Shown here piece by piece: positions 55,511-64,000 of a stretch of DNA of 64,000 bases. The stretch is from NCBI GenBank assembly GCA_963989245.1, contig OZ022352.1, forward strand, positions 15,089,545-15,153,544, in the 5' to 3' direction. The translations under genes and the position numbers were made by a program. Source of the stretch: Nansenia antarctica. Its lineage: Eukaryota > Chordata > Actinopteri > Argentiniformes > Microstomatidae. Numbering within the stretch: the first letter of the stretch is position 1; every line of letters starts with the position of its first letter. Below the pieces are notes generated by a model. That model worked only from the letters and a program-made list of their open reading frames with translations. It ran no database searches and was not told where the DNA came from.

Positions 55511-55993
55511 TAGGGATGCTCCGATTTATCGGCCACCGATTTAAATCGGCCGATTTCACTCCAAATGACTCGATCGGTGATCGGCAAAAATGGCCGATCG
55601 CAAAAACCGTTTTTTTATATATATTTTTTTTTCCTTTTTTCCTGGGGAAGACAGATAACTGAACAGAAAACATAGGAGGACGTAACAGTATGTAAACCAT
55701 GAAGGCCACGTTTATGATGTCTTTTATACAGCCATATCACTGACTTGGGCTTCAGGCCCTAACTGGGTGATAGGCCAGACTTTTACTATGCCATAAAAAT
55801 GGGTCTGCGTTTGCTTGGTGCCTAATGGATCAAAACTTTTGTCTAAAAAGCAAAAAATATGTAGGCTATCCAGTCAGTAGGCCTACAGTTATGTATTTTT
55901 TAAAAATCGGTATCGGTATCGGTATCGGTTGATCTTGAGGGGAAAAATCGGTGATCGGTATCGGCCCCAAAAATCCAGATCGGAGCATCCCTA
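55511..55993. mobile_element. hAT-type MITE, copy 2
   Basis: Same length and flanking 8-mer (gtcactgt, 55503-55510 and 55994-56001) as copy 1. The only difference I see is a short A/T segment near 55898 (attttttaaaaa versus atgtaaaaaaaa). Confidence 0.92.
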
Positions 55994-56185
55994 GTCACTG
56001 TTATACAATACACTGTCACTGTTATACACACTGTCACTGTTATACAATACACTGTCACTGTTATACACACTGTCACTGTTATACAATACACTGTCACTGT
56101 TATACACACTGTCACTGTTATACAACACACTGTCACTGTTAAGTGTTCAGCCTCAGTGTGTGTGTATATACGGTGGACTGGTATC

Positions 56186-56460
56186 AGATCAAAATCAGAA
56201 TCAGAGTCAGAATTGCTTTTATTAGTGTATGGATACAGGGAGTAACATTCTTGGGTACGGGTTCAATTAGGCTTTGGCAAAATAAAAAATTAGAAGAAGT
56301 CGAAAGACAAAAAGTAGAAATACAAAGTCAATAATAGAATAAGCAGTATATTAATAATAATCAACAGTAGCTGTATATACAGTAGCGTCAGAGCGTCAAT
56401 AACAGAATAGGTGATAGGTCAGCATATCTTAATGTAAACTAAAAATATAAAGTAGTCAGT
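56186..56460 (-). mobile_element. possible LINE 3'-end fragment
   Basis: Begins with cagatcaaaatcagaatcag, like the 3' end of the LINE at 32235, and continues in A-rich sequence with no coding part. Weak. Confidence 0.35.
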
Positions 56461-57133
56461 TGACAGTTGAGTTGGTTTCGTGTGTTTTAGCTGGGTTGAT
56501 TTTTTTTTTTTTTTACTTATTTGGTGACTGTATTGATGAAATCTGGCATCATCTTTAGGTTGGTCATCTCTCTCTCTCTCACTTATGTTCCTTTACCCAA
56601 TTACATCTCTCCCCTACATCCCCTCCCCTGTTTGGACATTTCAATATTAATGCTCTGGTGTTACATTCTGTCCTTTTGAAGCCAGCTGGAGCCAGGGATG
56701 GGGGAGGGATGGGGGAGGGGGAGGAAGCAAAGATGGATACCATCTCTCTAGTTAAGAGGCTTAAATCAAACACACAGATTCATTTTAGCTCATTCCACCT
56801 CTCTCTCTCTCTCTCTCCCCCTCCCCCCATTCACTGAACACCCTCTGCGTTCTTAAATGACCATTTCAGCTTTGGTCAATGACAACCGTATATGTTTTAA
56901 AAAAAGGGTTATTTTTCAAGACCTGTGATTCTGTTGCATCAGTAAGCTAGTAAACAGTTGTATATATATTTATATATATTATATAAGCTAGTAAACCGTT
57001 TTATATATTAATATATATATATTATATCGGCCTATTTTCTGCCTTTTTAAATATCCCAACCAACCAGCATTATTATCACACACTACAATGCAGCACATCC
57101 TTTAACACACACATCTCTCTCTCTATCTCTCTA

Positions 57134-57136
<3 letters not shown>
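56461..57136. other. gene-free, pyrimidine- and AT-rich stretch
   Basis: CT microsatellites near 56568-56580 and 56799-56818, and tatatatta repeats at 56960-57025 in two similar copies (agctagtaaac followed by tatata). No gene. Confidence 0.5.

Positions 57137-57212
<76 letters not shown>
57137..57212. repeat. (GT)n microsatellite
   Basis: About 38 GT units. Confidence 0.97.
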
Positions 57213-57216
<4 letters not shown>

Positions 57217-57311
57217 TACATGAGCATGAGAGAGAGTGTGAGGGAGAGACCCAGACAGACAGAAGGAGAGACATAGAGGGATGGACACATCATGGGAGAG
57301 ATTGCTGCCGT

Positions 57312-57375
57312 GGTCACATGGTCACATGGTCACCTGTACATGGTCACATGGTCACATGGTCACATGGTCACATAC
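57312..57375. repeat. CACATGGT tandem repeat
   Basis: About seven units of cacatggt, some with extra bases (cacctgtaca). Confidence 0.85.
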
Positions 57376-57443
57376 CCTTCTGGAATCTTCTTCAGAAGAC
57401 AACACCTGATTTTTAATGTGCCCCCCCCCCACACACATCCACA

Positions 57444-57533
57444 CACTCGTTTTTTATAAATCCTAAAATTGCAGGAAAATCTGGGTACGCACGTTTTTGG
57501 CCGTATGGAAGCTTTATACATGAGGCCCCAGAT
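57444..57533. mobile_element. end fragment of hAT-like family
   Basis: ttttttataaatcctaaaat and agctttatacatgaggcccc match the right end of the element finishing at 46720. The other end is not present. Confidence 0.6.
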
Positions 57534-57799
57534 CTTCACAACAGTACAACACTACATACACTCCAGTCTAGTGTGTCCAGGCTGTAAGAGCAGAGACTGA
57601 CAGCAGAGAAAATACATTTAGTAGAGGGAGAGGGTAGGTGGAGAGAAGGTGAGAAGGTGAGAGAAGGTGGGGGGGGGGCAGATGGCTGCTATTTGTCAAT
57701 GACTCAGTCATTGGGGCAGGGCTCTGATAGCGACAGATGTAATATAAAAACCTTGTGTACGCCACAGGGCAAATCAAACCTCAACACAACACAGATACA

Positions 57800-58140
57800 G
57801 TGGCATAGCATGGCTGTGTGGGGTTAGGGTGGCATAGCATGGCTGTATGGGGTTAGGGTTAGGGTGGCATAGCATGGCTGTGTGGGGTTAGGGTTAGGGT
57901 GGCATAGCATGGCTGTGTGGGGTTAGGGTTAGGGTGGCATAGCATGGCTGTGTGGGGTTAGGGTGGCATAGCATGGCTGTGTGGGGTTAGGGTTAGGGTG
58001 GCATAGCATGGCTGTGTGGGGTTAGGGTGGCATAGCATGGCTGCGTGGGGTTAGGGTGGCATAGCATGGCTGCGTGGGGTTAAGGTGGCATAGCATGGCT
58101 GCGTGGGGTTAGGGTGGCATAGCATGGCTGTGTGGGGTAA
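57800..58140. repeat. 29/35-bp minisatellite with telomeric hexamers
   Basis: About 11 units of ggcatagcatggctgtgtgg plus ggttagggt; longer units carry one extra TTAGGG. Late units have tgcgtgg in place of tgtgtgg. Confidence 0.94.
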
Positions 58141-58446
58141 TTGTGATAAAAGCATGAAAGACAATTTAGTTTTGAGCAATGGGCGTAGGCCCCCCCTGTT
58201 CTCCCTGAGTCTGTGTCAGGTACAGGTTTTATTTGGGTCATGTTTTATTGACTTGGCGGGTCTTGGCGGGTCAATTGAACTGTGGTAGGTGTCACAATGC
58301 AAAAAGGTGGAGGACCACTGACTTAGGGGAGACTAGGGTTGAGGTTTCAGTAGGTGCGAGTAGCATGGCAGTCACTCCATCTTGCCCTCTCGTCAGGCCA
58401 TCTTGCTTACACCATTCCGGTCATCTACACAACAGCTTAGGAGGGA

Positions 58447-58480
58447 AGGGTTAGGGTTAGGGTTAGGGTTAGGGTTAGGG
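58447..58480. repeat. interstitial telomeric repeat
   Basis: Five perfect TTAGGG hexamers on the plus strand. Confidence 0.95.
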
Positions 58481-59400
58481 GTCTAGAGGTCGATTGGAAT
58501 TGAACATAACTCTGAACTGCTCTCTCTCTGCTTCCATCCTGCCCTCATCATGTATGCAGGAGGGCATGCAGAGGTGTACTGCAGACTAACACAGGTGTAC
58601 TGCAGACTAACACACACTGCAGACAGCAGAAGTCTACTGCAGACAGTACTGGCTAAGCGGGGGAACACATAAGGGTATGACACACTTTGTCACACTGGCT
58701 AAGCAGGCAAGGGGTTCACAGTATGACGTGACACACAGGGCCCAGTCACCGCATCATAGGCCAGACAGGGAGGGGGAGACATGGAGACATGATGGTGTCA
58801 ATGCTGCAACGGGTGTTACCTGTACCCATATCATCCAAACAGCCTCCCTCCCCGCCCTGGTCGGTGCTGGACTCCAACAGGGATGCTACCTCTCACCAGA
58901 CCAACACTGAGGAAGGAAGGGAGGAAAAGGAGGTGAAGGACATCAGATCCCCTTCCCAGGGAGGATGTAGGAGAGAGAGGGAGTAGGAGAGGGAAAGGAA
59001 AGTATGAGGGGAGGGGGGGGGGGACTGAAAAATAGGCCTTATGACTGGATGTTAATGTTGTCTTGCAGCTTTCCACTGTGACACACATTGTGAGTCCTTG
59101 GTGTTTGGGGGAAATGAGGACAGGTTATGGTGTGACACATGCAGGGCTACAGGAGAGCCTCACACAGAAAAACAAAATGGAGTCTGTAATAAACTAGAGC
59201 TCCCAGTGATGATGGTGGAACTCATAAGATCCCTGGTGAGGTTGACAGAATGTCTGGGTAGGACATGGATGTTACTACAACACATCCATCTGAGAGGAAA
59301 CATAGAATGGTATTGATGATACTGATTGAAGGCTTTTGTTGATGTGATATCCCCTTGTCTTCAATGTCAATAGCCTTAGCTTACCAAGAGCACCTGTAGT
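58481..59400. other. gene-free stretch
   Basis: Contains a small duplication of gtgtactgcagactaacaca (about 58573-58610) and a GA-rich segment 58910-59030. No gene or element recognised. Confidence 0.45.
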
Positions 59401-59402
59401 TG

Positions 59403-59540
<138 letters not shown>

Positions 59541-59732
59541 CAGTTTCTGGATTCTCAGTAGGCTGTTCTTGTTGATGATGTGATGCTTAAATGTCTGTGT
59601 AGTCACCCTCCTCCTCCTTATCTCTCCATCTCTGGAATCAGCCAATCACGTGCTCGTATCCCCCTGGTGTGACAGCTGCCATGGAGACACTCTGGGCCAG
59701 CTGTGGTGCTGTGGTGATTTTCCATTTTGAAA

Positions 59733-59736
<4 letters not shown>

Positions 59737-59804
<68 letters not shown>
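59737..59804. repeat. (CA)n microsatellite
   Basis: About 33 CA units. Confidence 0.95.
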
Positions 59805-59807
<3 letters not shown>

Positions 59808-59867
59808 TCTCCCCCTCCCCTCAAATATGAACATGAACATGTGGTAATTCTGTAATACAGCATTTTA

Positions 59868-60757
59868 TGAATGAATGAATGAATGAATGAATGGTCTTTA
59901 TTGTCATTGCTACAGTACAGGTACCAAACAACGAAATTTAGGAGGGGTGGCTCCCCTGGTGTTAGGAAAGGGAAACTAAAAAAAACTTTAAAAAAAAAAG
60001 AAGGGAAGGAGCTGGTTTACATAAATAAAGGCTATGTACACTATCCACTATACTATACTGTACAGACAGACGACTAGGGTTGTCATATTGCACATAGTGT
60101 TATTGCACATTCATTTAAAGTGTCGCAGTTTGCAGGCTGGAAATGTACATATTTGTGCCTCAGCACTACACCTGATTTTTTCAGTCCAGCAGCTGCCATC
60201 AATCCGTCCAGACTGTCCAGGGTCCAGAACTTAGGTCTTTGCTGTGTTCAGGGCCTGGACGGCCCTGTGGTAGAAGCTGTGCTTCAGTCTGTTTGTCCTT
60301 GCGGCCATGGTCCTGTACCGCCTTTTCGAGGGCAGCCGGGCAAAGTGTTCGTACCCAGGGTGGGTTGGGTCTCTGGAGATCTTGGAGGCCTTCCTGAGAC
60401 AGCGTGTGTTGTACAGCTCTTCCAGAGAGGGGAGGGGGGCGCCGGTGATCTTCTGGGCTGTTCTCACGACTCTCTGTAGCGCATTTCTCTCCGCGGTTGT
60501 GCAGCTGGAGAACCAGTTGCAGATGCCGTAGGTGAGGATGCTCTCCACTGCGCCGCGGTAGTAGGCCACCATTATCTCCTGCTTGTTGTGTTCCTTCCTG
60601 AGGACTCTCAGGAAGTAGAGCCGCTGTTGTGCCTTCTTGATGGTGGCTGCTGTGTTGTTCTTCCAGGACAGGTCATCCTGTATGTGCACCCCCAGGAATC
60701 GGAGGGCTGAGACTCTCTCCACGCTCTCTCCGTCGATGAGCAGGGGCTGGACCATTT
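59868..60757 (-). mobile_element. Rex1-like LINE, 5'-truncated
   Basis: TGAA-repeat 3' end and 3' UTR as at 53846, then a minus-strand frame (60755-60231): FLGVHIQDDLSWKNNT, KKAQQRLYFLRVLRKE, ESILTYGICNWFSSC, LEELYNTRCLRKASKISRDP. Very similar to the copy at 47735-50960 but cut before the RT active site. Confidence 0.86.
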
Positions 60758-60987
60758 TACTGAATGTTCATAATATTTACTTCAGTATTCCAGCTAGGGG
60801 TGTAACGGATCACCTAACTCACGGATCGGATCGTGTCACGGTTTTTGAGTCACGGATCGGATCATTTTTCGGATCAACACAAAACATTTTTGTTTTTATA
60901 AAAACTGCTTTTTCCTTGAATTCTGTAAAAACACCACTTTTACTATGTGACAAAAACCAACAACATTCAAGATGTAAAAACTGGTAA

Positions 60988-61021
<34 letters not shown>

Positions 61022-61383
61022 CATATATATATAATATATAACATATTCTACACTCAAACATTACATAATTATACTCAAATACACTCAATTTAAATGATAG
61101 GAGAGAGGGAGGAGGCGCCTGGTTGCAGCAGTGAATCACTGGGCTCTTTAAAGCAGATGAATAAACATGTTTTATGCCACTTTTAACTAAATAATAAAGT
61201 GAACCCTTATTTTGAACATGGTATGAAAAAAATGCCTACATTATCAGAAGTTGTCGAGCTACCTTTTTCATGCCTCCCGTCATAGTTGACAGAGAAGCCA
61301 AAGTGCTCCCATACATGGGATTTAAATGACGAGGGAGGCATTTCGAGTTCTTCTCCGCCGAACAACGTAACATGATACACTTG

Positions 61384-61522
61384 GGCCGCGTTCGTAAATT
61401 CGCTTTGAGAGCGCCGGAGCGCACACTGGGTCCGACGTCATAAAGGGACCAAGTAATTTGATTGGACAAGAGGCGTTCCTTGAACGCTGATCAGATTCCA
61501 GAGCGGATTTACGAACGCAGCC
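61384..61522. mobile_element. short palindromic MITE, copy 2
   Basis: Ends gccgcgttcgtaaattcg and cggatttacgaacgcagcc; the core gagagcgccggagcgcac is shared (inverted) with 557-640. Longer interior than copy 1. Confidence 0.6.
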
Positions 61523-61734
61523 TTGTTGTTGTGGATTCCCAGCTTCACGTGTAGTGAGCAAACAACGGATTATTTTTCTTTCGCATTATCAACCTATCAT
61601 TGCGCTTTAGAGTAAAACAAAGCCCGCAACTGTCGCGTCTATCTTTTCATGGCAACTCTACATTGTGATTTACAAGAGATATTAAGTAAGATATTAAGTA
61701 ATATTATTACTTGTTAACAGTGATACAGTATATA

Positions 61735-62372
61735 GGTTTGCTTCTCTGTCCACTTTATCCAAGCTAGACCCCCTGTATCATTCGGTTCTAAGATACATCA
61801 CCAATAGTGCCTTCAGGACCCATCACTGTACACTGTATAGTCTGGTTGGATGGCCATCTCTTTCTGTCAGAAGGCTCCAACACTGGTACACTCTTGTGTT
61901 TAAAATCATCTCTGGCTTCTTACCGAATTATCTGGGCCTGAAGTTCATCCCTATACCGAGTGGCTCGGGTCTCAGGTCTCGTAGATGGCTACAATACAAG
62001 GTGCCACTTATCATGAACAATGTTGGAAGGGCAAGCTTGTCTTATTATGGCCCTTGGTCTTGGAATGACCTACAGACTACTTTTAAATTAGAGGCCCTTA
62101 TTTCCATAAGTATCTTCAAGCGTAGATTAAAGGATGTGGTCACCGCTCGCTGTACCTGCTTTGGTTAGACTTCTCAATGTTTTAATCACCTTGTAAATAC
62201 CCCTACCATTGTTTGTCTATTGTATTGTTGCCACTGTCTTGTTATCTGAACTGTTTTTTAAGCTACTATTTTGACCCTGTCTTGGCCAGGTCTCTCTTGT
62301 AAAAGAGGTTTTAATCTCAATGTGACTTCCTGGTAAAATAAAGGTTAAAAAAATAAAATAATAATAATATGC
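61735..62372 (+). mobile_element. LINE C-terminal fragment
   Basis: Plus-strand text: DPLYHSVLRYITNSAFRTHH, CTLYSLVGWPSLSVRRLQHW, FKIISGFLPNYLGLK and SWNDLQTTFKLEALISI to a stop at 62166. The 3' UTR has gtaaaagaggttttaatctc and ends aataaaggttaaaaa plus AAT units. It shares its C-terminal plan with the LINE at 47918. Confidence 0.85.
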
Positions 62373-62583
62373 AATTGATCCGCGGTACACACGCGTTCCG
62401 AACCGTGGAGGGCGATCCGAACGGATCACGGAATTTCCGTGATCCGTTACACCCCTAATTCCAGCCAGCAGCCATGATATGAATAACCTCTAATGACCTC
62501 TAACAACCTCTAATAACCTCTACTAACCTCTAATAACCTCTAAGAGGGATTGTTTTGCCAAGAGAGCAGATGTAAAAGGGAAC

Positions 62584-63125
62584 ATGGAGGAGTGTGTGAG
62601 GAGGAGGAATGTGTGAGGAGGAGTGTGTGTGAGGAGGAGTGTGTGAGGAGGAGTGTGTAAGGAGGAGTGTGTGAGGAGGAGTGTGTAAGGAGGAGTGTGT
62701 GAGGAGGAGTGTGTGAGGAGGAGTGTGTGAGGAGGAGTGTGTAAGGAGGAGTGTGTGAGGAGGAGTGTGTGTGAGGAGGAGTGTGTGAGGAGGAGTGTGT
62801 GAGGTGGAGTGTCTGAGGAGGAGGAGTGTGTGAGGAGGAGTGTGTGAGGAGGAGTGTGTGAGGAGGAGGAGTGTGTGAGGAGGAGTGTGTGAGGAGGAGG
62901 AGTGTGTGAGGAGGAGTGTGTGAGGAGGAGTGTGTAAGGAGGAGTGTGTGAGGAGGAGGAGTGTGTGAGGAGGAGTGTGTGAGGAGGAGTGTGTGAGGAG
63001 GAGTGTGTGAGGAGGAGTGTGTGAGGAGGAGGAGTGTGTGAGGAGGAGTGTGTGAGGAGGAGGAGTGTGTGAGGAGGAGTGTGTGAGGAGGAGGAGTGTG
63101 TGAGGAGGAGTGTGTAAGGAGGAGA
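62584..63125. repeat. 15/18-bp GAG-rich minisatellite
   Basis: About 34 units of gaggaggagtgtgtg with 18-bp versions holding an extra gag and some gtgtaag variants. The minus-strand open frame (Ser/His/Thr/Leu/Pro) is a repeat artefact. Confidence 0.95.
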
Positions 63126-63169
63126 GCAGCTTTGTGTCTGACTGCTCCTTTGGCAACAAACTCAGACCT

Positions 63170-63285
63170 GCGGTGTTAATGCAGCTAAGGGTATGTGGGT
63201 ATCTTAAGTGTTAATGCAGCTAAGGGTATGTGGGTATCTTAAGTGTTAATGCAGCTAAGGGTATGTGAGTATCTTAAGTGTTAAT
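63170..63285. repeat. 36-bp tandem repeat
   Basis: Three units of gtgttaatgcagctaagggt plus atgtgggtatcttaa. Confidence 0.9.
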
Positions 63286-63290
63286 ACCGT

Positions 63291-63293
<3 letters not shown>

Positions 63294-63346
<53 letters not shown>

Positions 63347-63400
63347 TGTGTGTGTGTGTGTGTGCGTGTGTGTGTGTGTGCATCTGCCTCAGTGTGTGTG
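63294..63400. repeat. (GT)n microsatellite
   Basis: About 40 GT units with ggg and cgt interruptions. Confidence 0.95.
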
Positions 63401-63422
63401 TATGTTAGGACACTAATTCCAT

Positions 63423-64000
63423 TAGGGCTGGGTATCGCCACTGATTTCCCAAAACGATTCGATTCCGATTCACAGCTCCCGATTCGATTCGATTCACGAT
63501 TCGATTCGATTCGATTCGATTCCGATTCGATCTAGTTACAATATACATTTTTTGCTTGAATATGAAAGAGATTCTCCGTTCAAGGAACCCTATAACATGT
63601 AGCATTGTTAAACATATCAATGAATTGACTCCAAAGCAGTTACATGAATGTACTTTTTATTTACATATGACTTTGCTTTTGTCCAGCTCATCTCTATCGT
63701 CACATTTTTTAAATCCAAAATGCACCCAGACATCTGACTTTAAGCCTGGTGGTGACTTGAGTGTCCCTGCCATCGCCATGTTTTTAGATTTTAGTGTTGA
63801 GACCTCACGTTGCGTGAGATATGATAAATTCTTGTAGCGCGAGATCTGGCCACGAGATCTCGTTGCGGGTTGAAGCTGCAAGCCAAAAAACAAAACAAAA
63901 AAAAAAACAACGAAAGATCGATCTCGGGATTTATGAATCGATAATCGCTCATTTAATGAAGATCGATTCAGAATCGGGAAATCGATTTTTTTGAACCCAG
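63423..64000. mobile_element. hAT-type element cut by the window end
   Basis: Left tip tagggctgggtatcgcca; the last bases (ttgaacccag) are the start of the complementary right tip, so only a few bases are missing. The ends carry gattcgattcgatt repeats. The 5' flank is aattccat. A weak frame at 63556-63837 has no recognised domain. Confidence 0.75.

Larger units (their letters stand above)
54546..56140. repeat. CACTGTTATACA minisatellite split by two hAT copies
   Basis: Units of 20 bp (cactgtcactgttatacaat) mixed with 15-18-bp shortened ones at 54546-54785, 55269-55510 and 55994-56140. The two gaps are filled by near-identical 483-bp elements. Confidence 0.94.
60795..62457. mobile_element. 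hAT-type element with nested LINE and MITE
   Basis: Tips taggggtgtaacggatcac and gtgatccgttacaccccta; perfect 8-bp duplication attccagc at 60787-60794 and 62458-62465. 1663 bp including a LINE fragment (about 61735-62372) and a short MITE (61384-61522). No hAT transposase was recognised, so it is non-autonomous. Confidence 0.93.

Noticed and set aside
62530..63159. 209-codon Ser/His/Thr/Pro frame
   Set aside because: Artefact of the GAG-rich minisatellite.
63556..63893. Short frames in the last hAT-type element
   Set aside because: No domain recognised and composition is not protein-like.

Overview
This is a piece of a vertebrate nuclear genome, almost certainly a teleost fish. The evidence is two intron-containing egg-envelope (zona pellucida) genes of fish type (Pro/Gln-rich repeats, furin site, no membrane anchor), a first exon that reads as the conserved N-terminus of MAPK8IP2 (JIP2), and a dense load of repeats of kinds common in fish (Tc1, hAT, Harbinger-like, L2 and Rex1-like LINEs, tRNA-headed SINEs, Ty3/gypsy and ERV elements, long minisatellites). 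I cannot assign the species from sequence alone.

Layout. 1-9.8 kb is repeat-rich and gene-free: a LINE fragment, a Harbinger-like MITE, two SINE copies in opposite orientation, and a Tc1 transposon with an L2 LINE inserted in it. 9.84-20.45 kb is the genic core: a zpb/ZP4-like gene on the minus strand (8 coding exons, 613 aa) and a zpc/ZP3-like gene on the plus strand (8 coding exons, 487 aa), head to head and 3.9 kb apart. From the TATA box through the 5' UTR and signal peptide the two genes are near copies of each other, although their ZP domains belong to different subfamilies. At 21.86 kb lies coding exon 1 of mapk8ip2 (plus strand) with its splice donor. No later exon was recognised, so much or all of the remaining 42 kb may be its first intron.

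The rest (22-64 kb) is nested mobile DNA and tandem arrays. A Ty3/gypsy element with identical 235-bp LTRs and open gag and pol frames sits inside a 21-bp minisatellite (22.9-27.4 kb). A four-level nest spans 33.8-46.7 kb: a degenerate hAT-like element carries a 30-bp array within its broken transposase frame; a Harbinger-like element (TTA target duplication) sits in that array; an ERV with near-identical 944/945-bp LTRs sits in the Harbinger-like element; and LINE, SINE and MITE pieces sit in the ERV. Further right are Rex1-like LINEs (one split by another LINE), an LTR pair, Tc1 remnants, two copies of one 483-bp hAT element inside a minisatellite, a complete hAT-type element with an 8-bp duplication and a LINE inside it, and another hAT-type element cut by the window end.

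Functionally, the two ZP genes encode complementary subunits that would be secreted, cleaved at a C-terminal furin site and co-polymerised into the egg envelope. Their shared promoter and leader suggests co-expression. mapk8ip2 encodes a JNK-pathway scaffold unrelated to the egg coat. All exon models were built by hand from splice signals and reading-frame continuity; no alignment or database search was run.
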